Part shown: in pieces, positions 47,508 to 55,554 of the stretch
How the letters are laid out: the number at the start of each line of letters is the position of its first letter
Position numbering within the stretch: the stretch's first letter is position 1
NCBI GenBank assembly: GCA_964632795.1
Contig: CAZWEZ010000005.1
Location: 1-64,000, forward strand
DNA length: 64,000 bases
Origin: CAZWEZ01 sp964632795
Lineage (GTDB): Bacteria > Pseudomonadota > Alphaproteobacteria > Rhodospirillales > 2-02-FULL-58-16
Direction of reading: 5' to 3'
Program-made: the position numbers and the translations under genes
The notes under the pieces: model-generated
Databases searched by the model: none
What the model was told of the DNA's origin: nothing
What the model saw: the letters and a program-made list of their open reading frames with translations, nothing else

Positions 47508-47590
47508 TGTGGACGGCTCCCACCACCGGCATCGCGATGTGCCACACTGCGGGATCTGTTAAAGAACCGCTAGAATGGGAGCCGTCCACA
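47508..47590. repeat. 15-bp perfect inverted repeat flanking a short spacer
   Basis: TGTGGACGGCTCCCA (47508-47522) and its exact complement (47576-47590) flank 53 bp. The ends, spacing and location between aphA and a broken LysR gene look like remains of a mobile element, though a large regulatory hairpin is possible. No coding sequence inside. Confidence 0.55.
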
Positions 47591-47654
47591 CATGGCTACA
47601 AGCATACCTCTCCGAGCCAAGCCCGATCCTCCTTGATGGGGGGACGTCCCGAAT

Positions 47655-47953
47655 TTACAGTCCGTCCTCGGCGATGCGGCGGATCAGGAAGTCGCGGAAG
47701 ACGCCGATCCGCTCGGAATGGAGCAGTTCCTCGGGGTAGACGAAGAAGGCGTCGAAGCTGGGCCCGGGCAGCTCGGGCAGAACCTCCACCAGGTTGCCCG
47801 ATTCGTGGCTCATGTAGTCGGGCAGGCCGCCGATGCCGAGCCCGCTCTGGACCGCCCGGAAGATGCCATAGATGCTGTTGACCTTGAGCACCGCGCGGCG
47901 CCGGGCGCCCGACTTGACGCCGGCCTCGAAAGTGAAATCGTGGATGCCGACCC
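47655..47953 (-). pseudogene. C-terminal remnant of a LysR-family regulator (GcvA-like)
   Basis: Reading on the minus strand: HDFTFEAGVKSGARRRAVLKV, then NSIYGIFRAVQSGLGIGGLP, DYM...NLVEVLPELPGP, DAFFVYPEELLHSERIGVFRDFLI. This is the last third of a LysR effector-binding domain. The HTH and most of the sensor domain are gone, and homology ends upstream at 47954-47974, a copy of another dispersed repeat, beyond which a DUF420-like gene begins. Confidence 0.8.
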
Positions 47954-47974
47954 GCCTGCTGCAGGAAAGCGGCC
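47954..47974 (+). repeat. Short dispersed repeat (CTGCAGGAAAGCGG type), copy 1
   Basis: GCCTGCTGCAGGAAAGCGGCC resembles the core of the longer copies at 49772-49817 and, inverted, 56696-56740. It forms the breakpoint of the LysR remnant. Confidence 0.5.
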
Positions 47975-47992
47975 AGTGCGGGTGAGGACCTC

Positions 47993-48709
47993 TCAGCCGA
48001 CCCTGCCGGGATAGAGGACGTACAGCATCGCGTAGGTGAGGCTTCCGGTCACGAACAAGGCACCGTAGATCCAGAGGGTGAGGCGGCCCAGAACCCTATG
48101 TCGCCGCGCGCCGCTCGGCCAGACGCGCTGGATCACGACCTCGAGCGCGAACACGAGGGCGATCACAAGCAGGAGGCCGAGGTAGACGGCAAGTTTCCGC
48201 AGGGAGAACTCCGAGCCGATCGTCCGGACCGCGAACAGCAGAACCACCGCGGCGGCGATCCACCCGAAACGCAGCGCTATCCGGGCCCACGACGCGACCA
48301 GGGGACCCTCCCGCAGAAAGCGCCGCCCCGCGGACAGGCCCTGCGCCCGAAATCCAAGAACGATCATGTACACCGCCATGACCAGCCCCAGGATCACCAG
48401 GCCGATGTGAACGCTCAAGAGCGGCACGAACAGGCGTTCGTACAGCTCTTGGGGTCCGCCGAAGCCCTCCTTGCCTTCGAGCGCCAGCACGCCCAACTGG
48501 CGGAACAAGTAATAGCTGGTGAAAAACGCGATCATGGCCAGCATGCCGCCGAGCATCAGCCAGTGATGGCGGTGTCCCTGATGGCGCCGCGCCTGGAACC
48601 ATCCGATGACGAACAGCGCCGGGAACAGCGTCGCCATGATCTGACTGAGATCCGCCCCGATCATGGCGTGGGTCCCGAACAACCCCGGTTCCTTGAGCCA
48701 CTCCGCCAT
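47993..48709 (-). CDS. DUF420-like multi-helix membrane protein
   Basis: 238 residues, six or seven hydrophobic helices. An early GTHAMIGADLSQIMATLFPAL helix is followed by QARRHQGHRHHWLMLGGMLA, a His-rich loop and helix like the H-x-R-H pattern of DUF420 proteins often linked to cytochrome oxidase biogenesis. The second half is a further helical block that could hold haem-binding His (LSVHIGLVIL). No oxidase gene is adjacent; the bd-like operon is 25 kb away. Function uncertain. Confidence 0.65.
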   Translation of the reverse strand: MAEWLKEPGLFGTHAMIGADLSQIMATLFPALFVIGWFQARRHQGHRHHWLMLGGMLAMIAFFTSYYLFRQLGVLALEGKEGFGGPQELYERLFVPLLSVHIGLVILGLVMAVYMIVLGFRAQGLSAGRRFLREGPLVASWARIALRFGWIAAAVVLLFAVRTIGSEFSLRKLAVYLGLLLVIALVFALEVVIQRVWPSGARRHRVLGRLTLWIYGALFVTGSLTYAMLYVLYPGRVG

Positions 48710-49073
48710 CTGCGCCTGCTCTATTCGCCGCGTTGCGTGTCTCGGGGCCTGGACCCGAAGGGATATCTACCGCCTCTCCCCATGGGATGACGCTACACCG
48801 CCTCGTCAGAAAGAAGAAGCCCCGCCGCTGGTTGGTCAGCTATGGTGCTGGCAGCGGACGTAACGGCGGGGTGGGCTGAACCGCCGCTGATAGCCAACAG
48901 GAGAAGTTTGCGATGCCGGTGGAGGAAGCTGTCTGGAGCATGGTTGATACGTCACGTTTCAGCTGAGGCTCAAGGTTTCTGGCGTAGATCTCCGTCCACG
49001 CAACATATCCAGTTGTAAATTGGTCACATATCAGTTATTGTGGTTGAATAAGTGGACAATTGGGATGTTTGTC
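48710..49073. other. Intergenic region with repeat fragments
   Basis: About 364 bp. No gene seen. 48876-48897 (CTGAACCGCCGCTGATAGCC) closely matches 49813-49834, part of the dispersed repeat family described at 49772. CCCCGCCG near 48821 can pair with CGGCGGGG near 48864, giving a long-range stem. Composition becomes AT-richer approaching the next gene. Confidence 0.45.
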
Positions 49074-49478
49074 ATGAGTTCGAGTTGGTTGAAGGGACGT
49101 TTCTGTTACTCGCTGTCTGTCGCTCTTGCGGCGGTAGCTGCCCTGGTCATGGTTACAACTACGGAATTGGCTGCCGCTGAATGGCAAACTGCCGATGAAA
49201 TCCGCGCTCAGCTTATCGGTAATGGCGCCAAGCTGAAGGGATACGAAGATGGAGTCTGGTGGATTGAAGAGTATATGGAGGACGGCGAAATCAAAGGGAT
49301 GTGGGGCACCGACCTTTACAAGGGTAAATGGTCGTTCGACGGCGATTTGATGTGCTTCGACTATAAAGGCACCGTAGATGACGAATGCTGGTACCTCGCC
49401 ATCGATGGCAAAAAGGTGATGTGGTGGGATCCCGACGGTAAGTTCGCCCCCCCCGTCGACAAATACCTGGCGCCCTGA
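49074..49478 (+). CDS. Small exported protein of unknown function
   Basis: 134 residues with a signal peptide (about 1-33, cleavage near ELAAA-EW) and a compact mature part rich in Trp, Asp and Lys: WQTADEIRAQLIGN, GVWWIEEYMEDGEIKGMWG, KGKWSFDGDLMCFDYKGTVDDECWYLAIDGKKVMWWD. The alternating W/K/D/G beta-type pattern and two Cys suggest a small lipocalin-like or beta-sandwich periplasmic protein. Start choice between ATG 49065 and 49074; the latter has GGGA at good distance and a neat signal peptide. Surrounded by repeats, no operon partner. Confidence 0.75.
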   Translation: MSSSWLKGRFCYSLSVALAAVAALVMVTTTELAAAEWQTADEIRAQLIGNGAKLKGYEDGVWWIEEYMEDGEIKGMWGTDLYKGKWSFDGDLMCFDYKGTVDDECWYLAIDGKKVMWWDPDGKFAPPVDKYLAP

Positions 49479-49901
49479 TCACCCGCCAATCGCGCAGGAA
49501 CCGATGCTTGAGGTGGTTGCGGTGTGAGCCATTATCTTTCTTCGGGATCATGACCGTGAAGGCGCAGTTATCGTCCTTCTGTGTTTTGCCACGCTCACGG
49601 TTGCACCAAGCCCTGTGAACCGGTGATATCTGGATAACTTGTTGCGGCGGATTGAAGTTGAATAATGGCCGCTTAGGGTCATCTGCGGCCCAAACCGTGC
49701 CCTCCAAATGAGGTCCGCAGCCAGAGGTCAAGCTGACGAAACTCGGTGGATAGCTGACCTTCGGGCTGAACGTCGGCTTGCTGTAGGAAAGCGGTCGTGG
49801 TCTGGGGTAGCCTGGAACCGCCGCTGACAGCCAAAACTCGGACATCAGCCAGTCGCAACAAGTGCCGCGAACCGGCCTTCGCGCCAAACGGAAATGCTGT
49901 T
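49479..49901. other. Gene-poor, repeat-containing region
   Basis: About 423 bp without a supported gene. It contains a dispersed-repeat copy at 49772-49834. The remaining sequence shows no intact frame with family features and looks like decayed DNA. Confidence 0.5.
49772..49834 (+). repeat. Dispersed repeat (CTGTAGGAAAGCGG type), copy 2
   Basis: 49772-49817 aligns with the complement of 56696-56740 at roughly 37 of 45 positions (shared core AGCGGTCGT and GGTAGCCTGGAA), and its tail 49815-49834 matches 48878-48897. Copies occur in both orientations, always in gene-poor DNA. Confidence 0.6.
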
Positions 49902-51626
49902 TTATTGCTCGGTTAGTCCGGCTTTGTGGAGGCCGTCCAGCAACGAGTCCAGATAATCCTTGGGGACGCTTGGAATGTGACTGCGGATGAAGTCCAGGGT
50001 GATGCCAGGACGCTTCTTCTCCAAATCTTCGCGGGCGTGCCGCGCCTCTTCGGTACGCCCAAGATGGCCGAGCGCGGCGATCATGTAGGTGTACCCGGGC
50101 CAGGGGACGGTCTTTCGAATTCCGATCCGGCCCTTCTCCACCGTCTGGTCGTATTGCCCGAGATAGAAATGGGCAGCCGACAAGCGGGCATAGAACGGTC
50201 CGATCCCGGGGTCGGCGGGGCTCAATTGGATAGCCTCCTCCATATGGGGGATCGCTTCCTCCGCCCGTCCCGAGCGGGTGAGGGACATCCCCAGCAAACT
50301 GTGCGCAAGCGCGCAGCTTGGATTGATGCGGATCGCCTCGCGGTAGGCCGCAATGGCGTCGTCGTTCTGCCGTTCGGGCGGCAGCGTCTGGCCAATGGCG
50401 ATATGCGCGAAATGATCCCTGTCGTCCAGTGACACTGCGGTTTCCGCAGCCCGGAGCGCGGTCTCGCGGTCGGCATCGGTGAGGTCGAGGATCGAGTCCT
50501 GGGCATAGGTCCAAGCCTTGCCGGCGTGGGCGCTGGAGAAATTGGGATCCCGCTCGATTGCTTGTTCGAACAGCCTGCGCGCCTCAAGAACGTCCTCCTT
50601 GGTGCGCCGGAAGATGTGGGCAATTCCCCGGTGAAAAAGCTCCCAGGCATCCAGATTCTCGGTCGGCTCGGTCTTCACACGTTCGTATTCCGCCCGCCCC
50701 AGTTCGGGTTCCATCTGGGCGACGATCATTCCGGTGATTTCATCCTGCAGCGCGAACAGATCCTCGAACTTTCGGTCGTACCGTTCCGCCCAAACATGGT
50801 TACCGCTCGCCCCATCGATCAATTGCGCGGTGATGCGGATGCGTTCGCCAGCCTTGCGCACGCTGCCTTCGAGCACGTAGCGCACGCCCAATTCGTTCGC
50901 CACCTGGCGAATGTCCGGCGAGGTTCCCTTGTAGTGGAAGGTGGAATTGCGGGCGATCACGAAGAAGGTGCGAATGCGCGACAGGGACGTGATGATGTCC
51001 TCGACCAGGCCGTCTCCAATGAAGTCCTGGTCCGTGTCACCCGAGAGATTGTCGAACGGCAAGACGGCAATGGAGGGCTTGTCGGGCGTGGGCGAGTGAA
51101 TGTCGGGCTTCGTACCCTTGGCCCCCGGGGAGATGGCATAGACCCGGACCGGATGGGTGACATGTTTGACCGATTGTTCGCCCAAATCCTGGAACGGCAC
51201 GTCTATGCGGTTTCGCACCAGGGCGTGCGTCTCGCCGGAGATGCAGATGCCGCCAGGTTCGGCTAATCCTTCGAGCCGTGCCGCCACGTTGACACCCTCG
51301 CCGTGAATGTCCTCGCCGTCATCAACGATGTCGCCGAGATTAACTCCCATTCGAAATTCTAGGCTGTTCGAGGTCAGGCCTTCCTGCATGGCGATGGCGC
51401 AGTTGACCGCGTCCTGCACCGAAGGAAATTCTACAAGAAACCCATCTCCGGTGAGCTTGACGATTTTGCCGGAATGGGCTCCGACCTGAGGCTTGATCAC
51501 GTCCTCGCGTGCGGCTTTCCACGCGGCGACCGTGCCGTCGGTGTCCTCTTCCATGAGGCGCGTGTAACCCGCCACATCAGCGGCCAGGATGGCTGCAAGC
51601 CTACGCTGGACCGGTTGTTCCCTCAC
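49902..51626 (-). CDS. Class III adenylate/guanylate cyclase with TolB-like and TPR domains
   Basis: 574 residues: N-terminal class III cyclase domain (about 5-175) with metal-binding Asp in AADVAGYTRLMEEDTDGT, the second Asp in KLTGDGFLVEF, and GEGVNVAARLEGLAEPGG containing the transition-state Arg; a TolB-N/FlgO-like region (about 185-300, SIAVLPFDNLSGD...GVRYVLEGSVRKAGERIRITAQLIDG); then TPR-type helical repeats (about 320-560). No membrane helix, so cytoplasmic. The same architecture is common in Rhizobiales and Rhodospirillales as multi-copy signalling proteins. Its stimulus and targets are unknown. Confidence 0.9.
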   Translation of the reverse strand: MREQPVQRRLAAILAADVAGYTRLMEEDTDGTVAAWKAAREDVIKPQVGAHSGKIVKLTGDGFLVEFPSVQDAVNCAIAMQEGLTSNSLEFRMGVNLGDIVDDGEDIHGEGVNVAARLEGLAEPGGICISGETHALVRNRIDVPFQDLGEQSVKHVTHPVRVYAISPGAKGTKPDIHSPTPDKPSIAVLPFDNLSGDTDQDFIGDGLVEDIITSLSRIRTFFVIARNSTFHYKGTSPDIRQVANELGVRYVLEGSVRKAGERIRITAQLIDGASGNHVWAERYDRKFEDLFALQDEITGMIVAQMEPELGRAEYERVKTEPTENLDAWELFHRGIAHIFRRTKEDVLEARRLFEQAIERDPNFSSAHAGKAWTYAQDSILDLTDADRETALRAAETAVSLDDRDHFAHIAIGQTLPPERQNDDAIAAYREAIRINPSCALAHSLLGMSLTRSGRAEEAIPHMEEAIQLSPADPGIGPFYARLSAAHFYLGQYDQTVEKGRIGIRKTVPWPGYTYMIAALGHLGRTEEARHAREDLEKKRPGITLDFIRSHIPSVPKDYLDSLLDGLHKAGLTEQ

Positions 51627-51803
51627 GGCTTTCCCATAGAGCGATTATTCGTCCGCATTCTATGGCAAAAAAGGGGGATTGCAATCAGCAATGAGGAACT
51701 GCTGAACTTCCCCTTTCGGGTCACAAGCGGTACTCCGCGACGGGGGCTCCAGTGGTCTTCCATGTGGCCGCAAGCGGACCCTCGGTTTTTATGAGCACGC
51801 ACC

Positions 51804-52886
51804 CTAGTGCAGATCGGCCCTGAGCTTCTGGCGGAAGACGTCGATCGGCACCAGCTCGCCCTTGATCTCGGCGCACCAGAACTGCCAGCCGTTGCAGGCC
51901 GGCGCCTTCTGGACGTAGGCCCCGACCTGGTGGATCGAGCCCCGGAACCCGGCCGTCGCCAGGGAGCCGTCGGCGGCCACCCGGGCCGTGAACCGGCGCC
52001 GCTGGTCGTACAGCACCTCGCCCGCCGGCAGCAGGCCGCGCTCGACCAGCCAGCCGAAGGGGATGCGCGACTGGTTGCGCCGGGACGGCGTCGAAATCAG
52101 CTCGTCCTCGGCCACCCGGGCGACCTCGGCGATCCGTACGCGGGCCATCCGCGCGTAGCCGGGGTCGCGCTCGAGGCCGATGAAGCGCCGTCCCAGCCGC
52201 TTGGCCACCGCCCCGGTGGTGCCGGTGCCGAAGAAGGGGTCCAGCACCAGGTCCCCGGGATCGGTCGAGGCCAGGATCACCCGGTGCAGCAGGGCCTCCG
52301 GTTTCTGGGTCGGGTGGGCCTTGCGGCCGTCCGACTTGAGCCGCTCGCCCCCGGTGCACAGCGGCAGCAGCCAGTCCGAGCGCATCTGCACATCGTCGTT
52401 GAGGTTCTTCATCGCCCGGTAATTGAAGCGGTGCCGGGCGTTCTTGTCCCGGGCGCACCAGATCAGGGTCTCGTGGGCGTTGGTGAAACGCCGGCCACGG
52501 AAGTTGGGCATCGGGTTGGTCTTGCGCCAGATGACGTCGTTGAGCACCCAATACCCCAGGTCCTGGAGCGCCACGCCGACCCGGAAGATGTTGTGGTAGC
52601 TGCCGATCACCCACAGGGTGCCGTCGGGCTTGAGCACCCGGCGCGCCGCCGCCAGCCAGCCCCGGGTGAAACGGTCGTAGCCGGCAAACCCGGCGAAGCG
52701 GTCCCAGTCGTCGTCGACCCCGTCGACCCGGGTGTTGTTGGGACGCAGCAGTTCGCCCTCGAGCTGGAGGTTGTAGGGCGGGTCGGCGAACACCATGTCC
52801 ACCGAGGCCTCGGGCAGGTCCGCCATCAGCTTCACGCAGTCGCCGACAACGACCTGATTCTCTTGAGTCTTTTTCTTTCGGGTCAT
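51804..52886 (-). CDS. ccrM: CcrM-type adenine-N6 DNA methyltransferase (GANTC)
   Basis: 360 residues: motif IV DPPYNLQL near the N-terminus, motif I-like PFFGTGTTGAVAKRLGR (about 220-236) in the beta-class permuted order, and a C-terminal RAMA-type DNA-contacting domain (about 270-358, with HQVGAYVQKAPACNGWQFW). Methylates A in GANTC and couples replication to cell-cycle transcription in Alphaproteobacteria. The 90-bp upstream region holds five GANTC sites, and two more fall in the first 31 bases of the gene, pointing to self-control by methylation state. Lies beside rnhB, an arrangement known in this class. Confidence 0.95.
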   Translation of the reverse strand: MTRKKKTQENQVVVGDCVKLMADLPEASVDMVFADPPYNLQLEGELLRPNNTRVDGVDDDWDRFAGFAGYDRFTRGWLAAARRVLKPDGTLWVIGSYHNIFRVGVALQDLGYWVLNDVIWRKTNPMPNFRGRRFTNAHETLIWCARDKNARHRFNYRAMKNLNDDVQMRSDWLLPLCTGGERLKSDGRKAHPTQKPEALLHRVILASTDPGDLVLDPFFGTGTTGAVAKRLGRRFIGLERDPGYARMARVRIAEVARVAEDELISTPSRRNQSRIPFGWLVERGLLPAGEVLYDQRRRFTARVAADGSLATAGFRGSIHQVGAYVQKAPACNGWQFWCAEIKGELVPIDVFRQKLRADLH

Positions 52887-52898
52887 GGCGTCGAGGAT

Positions 52899-52977
52899 GA
52901 GTCAACGCCGATTCCGGGTCAAGAATTAAATCGATTCAACCAGTTATAGGGGAATCTTCCCCCTACATCTTGGAATC
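52899..52977 (-). promoter_or_regulatory. Cluster of five GANTC sites upstream of ccrM
   Basis: GANTC occurs at 52899-52903, 52910-52914, 52933-52937, 52952-52956 and 52973-52977; two more lie at 52856-52860 and 52865-52869 at the start of ccrM. At this GC content one would be expected about every 300 bp. In Caulobacter, methylation of such sites in the ccrM leader limits its own transcription. Confidence 0.75.
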
Positions 52978-53590
52978 AGGTCGTATCCAGACCCAATATC
53001 TTGATTATGGGTTTGAAGCTCCTCCGGTGGTGGGGCGTCACCCCGAGCCGTTCCAGGGCTTGGCGGTGCTCGGCGGTGCCGTAGCCGGCGTTGCGTTCCC
53101 AGCCGTAGCCGGGGCACTCGGCGGCCAGTCCGGCCATGATCGCATCGCGGGCCACCTTGGCGACCACCGAGGCGGCGGCGATCGACAGGCTGCGCCCGTC
53201 GCCCTTGACCACGCACCGGCACGGACACGGCAAGTCGGGAGCGTGGGTGCCGTCGATCAGCGCCAGGTCGGGGACCGCCCCCAGGTCGTCCACCGCGCGC
53301 TCCATCGCCAGCAGGGCCGCCCGGAGGACGTTCAGGGAGTCGATCTCGGCCACCTCGGCGCGGCCGACGCCGATCCTGGCATGGCCGGCCAGCATCGCCA
53401 ACAGCGCCCGGCGGCGGGCGGGGCGAAGTTTCTTCGAATCGTCCAGCCCGTCGCGCAATTCCGCCGGCAGGGTTTGGGCATCGAGGATCACCGCCGCCGC
53501 CACCACCGGCCCGGCCCACGGCCCCCGCCCCGCCTCGTCGATCCCGGCGACGACGCCGCCCGCCTGCCGTTCGATGCTGAAATCCGGCAT
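52976..53590 (-). CDS. rnhB: Ribonuclease HII
   Basis: 204 residues; removes RNA from RNA-DNA hybrids. The acidic catalytic set is visible: GIDEAGRGPWAGPV (Asp, Glu), LIDGTHAP (Asp), and SIAAASVVAKVARDAIM with its following region supplying the last acid. ATG 53590. It precedes ccrM by 90 bp on the same strand and follows the LysR gene by 7 bp. Confidence 0.95.
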   Translation of the reverse strand: MPDFSIERQAGGVVAGIDEAGRGPWAGPVVAAAVILDAQTLPAELRDGLDDSKKLRPARRRALLAMLAGHARIGVGRAEVAEIDSLNVLRAALLAMERAVDDLGAVPDLALIDGTHAPDLPCPCRCVVKGDGRSLSIAAASVVAKVARDAIMAGLAAECPGYGWERNAGYGTAEHRQALERLGVTPHHRRSFKPIIKILGLDTT

Positions 53591-53597
53591 GATCGAT

Positions 53598-54518
53598 TTA
53601 TGCCTCCCCGGCCCGCGCCTCGGCCAGGATCCATTCGCGGAAGGCGGCGATCCTGGGCAGCTCGGCGGTGGCCTCGGGGCTGACCAGGTGATAGGCGAAG
53701 TTAGTCGGCAGGACCAGGGCGAAGGGCCGGACCAGGCGTCCGGCGGCTAGGTCGTCGACGACCAGGCCGCTGTTGACCATGGCCACCCCGTGGCCCTCGA
53801 TGGCCGCCTGGACGGCCAGGCTCTCGATCGAGTACTCGATCCCCCGGCCGACATCGACCCCGGTCACGCCGGCGGTGCGCAGCCACATCTCCCAGTTGGA
53901 ACCGGATTCGTTCTGGCGCTCCCAACTGACGTGGATCAGGGTGAAGCGGCGAAGGTCCTCGGGTTGGCGCAGCCCGTCCGCTCCCTCGATCAGGCGCGGA
54001 GCGCAGACCGGAAACACCTCCTCGCTGAGCAGTTTGTCCGAGCGCAGGCCGGGATAGCTGCCGAGACCGAAACGGATTCCCACATCGACGTTGTCGCGCG
54101 CGAAGTCGGCCAACTCCAGTGTGGCCTCGATCCTGACGTTGATCTCGGGGTGGGCGGCTTGAAAGCGGCCCAGGCGGCGGACCAGCCACTTGCCGGCGAA
54201 GGACGGGGAGGCGCTGATCGTCAGGGTGTCCGAATCGACGGCCGTGCGCATCGTCGCGGCGGCCTCGGCCAGGCGGTCGAAGCCCTCGCCCAGGGTCGGC
54301 AGGGCGGCCTGGCCGGCGTCGGTCAGCAGCAGGGCCCGGGTCAGGCGGCGGAACAGCGGCTGGCCGCAGTACTCCTCCAGCGCCTTGACCTGGTGGCTGA
54401 CCGCGGCCGGGGTGACGTTGAGCTCCTCGGCCGCCTTGGTGAAGCTGAGGTGGCGGGCGGCGGCCTCGAAGGCGCGTAGCGCATTGAGCGGCGGCAGGCG
54501 ACGAGGCATGGCATCCAT
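53598..54518 (-). CDS. LysR-family regulator, GcvA type
   Basis: 306 residues: winged HTH at the N-terminus (PPLNALRAFEAAARHLSFTKAAEELNVTPAAVSHQVKALE split across residues 8-45) and a LysR substrate-binding domain (about 95-300). The PLNALRAFEAAARHLSF opening is the GcvA subgroup mark; in bacteria this group controls glycine cleavage, beta-lactamase or amino-acid genes. Start ATG 54518 or 54509. Divergent from a 52-residue ORF with a strong ribosome-binding site, which may be its regulated neighbour. Confidence 0.92.
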   Translation of the reverse strand: MDAMPRRLPPLNALRAFEAAARHLSFTKAAEELNVTPAAVSHQVKALEEYCGQPLFRRLTRALLLTDAGQAALPTLGEGFDRLAEAAATMRTAVDSDTLTISASPSFAGKWLVRRLGRFQAAHPEINVRIEATLELADFARDNVDVGIRFGLGSYPGLRSDKLLSEEVFPVCAPRLIEGADGLRQPEDLRRFTLIHVSWERQNESGSNWEMWLRTAGVTGVDVGRGIEYSIESLAVQAAIEGHGVAMVNSGLVVDDLAAGRLVRPFALVLPTNFAYHLVSPEATAELPRIAAFREWILAEARAGEA

Positions 54519-54629
54519 ACAATAGTTTTTCTAAAGCATTATATGAGGAATGATCGTTTGTACACAACGAAAAATTGGACTATTCCTCGTCGGCAGATGA
54601 ATTATTCTTGGCCTTGAGAGGAGACCGAC

Positions 54630-54788
54630 ATGTTGAACCCCTATGTGATCCTGACCTCGGGCGGCCAGCCCCCCGTCGACGACCGGGATAACGCCGGCGA
54701 CACCTTCGGCGATCTGATCAGCACCTCCGTTTACCACGGCGTCGGCGCCATCGAACGCCTGATCCGCCGGCTGTCCTCGATCTCCTGA
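54630..54788 (+). CDS. 52-residue protein of unknown function
   Basis: MLNPYVILTSGGQPPVDDRD, NAGDTFGDLIST, SVYHGVGAIERLIRRLSSIS. GAGAGGAGACC precedes the ATG at ideal distance, codon use is typical of the neighbourhood, and the C-terminal 20 residues could form an amphipathic helix. It is 111 bp from the divergent gcvA-like gene, within a short AT-rich promoter-like region. No family recognised. Confidence 0.6.
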   Translation: MLNPYVILTSGGQPPVDDRDNAGDTFGDLISTSVYHGVGAIERLIRRLSSIS

Positions 54789-54882
54789 CGCGGTCCCCGG
54801 CGGCGAAACGGCGGCGGCCCGGTGTGGTCCGCCGCCGTTGGTGTATGATGGCTGCATCGCCTCGACCGTCGGGACATCCGCC

Positions 54883-55554
54883 GTGCTCAGCATCGTCATC
54901 CCCACCCTGCGGGCCGCCGCCACCCTCGAGCGGACGCTTGGCGCCGTCGCCGGCGCCGGCATCGTCCACGAGGTCGTCGTCGCCGACGCCGCCAGCACCG
55001 ACGCCACCCGCCAGACGGCGGCGCGCGGCGGGGCGCGGGTCATCGAGGCGCCCCGCGGACGCGGCCTCCAGCTCGCCGCCGGGGCCGCCGCCACGGCCGG
55101 GGAGTGGCTGCTGTTCCTGCACGCCGACACCGTGCCCGGAACGGGATGGGCCGAGGCGGTGTCACGCTTCACCGCCGAGCCGGCCAACCGGCGCCGCGCC
55201 GCCGTGTTCCGCCTGGCGCTCGACGATCCGGACCCCCGGGCGCGCCGCCTGGAGCGCCTGGTCGCCTGGCGGACCACCGTCCTCGGCCTGCCTTACGGCG
55301 ACCAGGGGCTGCTCATCGCGCGGGCCTTCTACGAGGAGCTCGGCGGCTTCAGGGCGATCGAGCTGATGGAGGACGTGGACATGGTCAGGCGCATCGGCCG
55401 GCGCTCCATCACCGTCCTCGACGCCGTGGCGACGACCTCGGCGGTGCGCTACCGCAAGGACGGCTACTTCGTCCGGGGGCTGCGCAACATCGCCTGCCTG
55501 GGCCTGTATTTCCTCGGCGTGCCGCCGCGTCTGATCGTCCGCCTCTACCGATGA
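54883..55554 (+). CDS. GT-A glycosyltransferase, TIGR04283 family
   Basis: 223 residues: family 2 glycosyltransferase fold with LSIVIPTLRAAATLERTL at the N-terminus, VVADAASTDAT, and LLFLHADTVPG (the HAD metal-binding motif). The end, FVRGLRNIACLGLYFLGVPP, is the TIGR04283 tail. Start uncertain: GTG 54883 gives the usual N-terminus; GTG 54841 or TTG 54838 would lengthen it by about 15 residues. It overlaps the next gene (ATGA), the constant partner of this family. Confidence 0.87.
   Translation: MLSIVIPTLRAAATLERTLGAVAGAGIVHEVVVADAASTDATRQTAARGGARVIEAPRGRGLQLAAGAAATAGEWLLFLHADTVPGTGWAEAVSRFTAEPANRRRAAVFRLALDDPDPRARRLERLVAWRTTVLGLPYGDQGLLIARAFYEELGGFRAIELMEDVDMVRRIGRRSITVLDAVATTSAVRYRKDGYFVRGLRNIACLGLYFLGVPPRLIVRLYR

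Noticed and set aside
47501..47881. 126-residue plus-strand ORF
   Set aside because: Basic, Arg-rich, spans the inverted repeat and runs antisense to the LysR remnant.
49291..50514. 407-residue minus-strand ORF
   Set aside because: It covers the end of the cyclase gene in another frame and then the small exported gene antisense. No family features.
52925..52945. Possible CtrA box (TTAA-N7-TTAA) upstream of ccrM
   Set aside because: On the minus strand TTGA and TTAA are present but separated by six bases with one half imperfect, so it does not meet the consensus.
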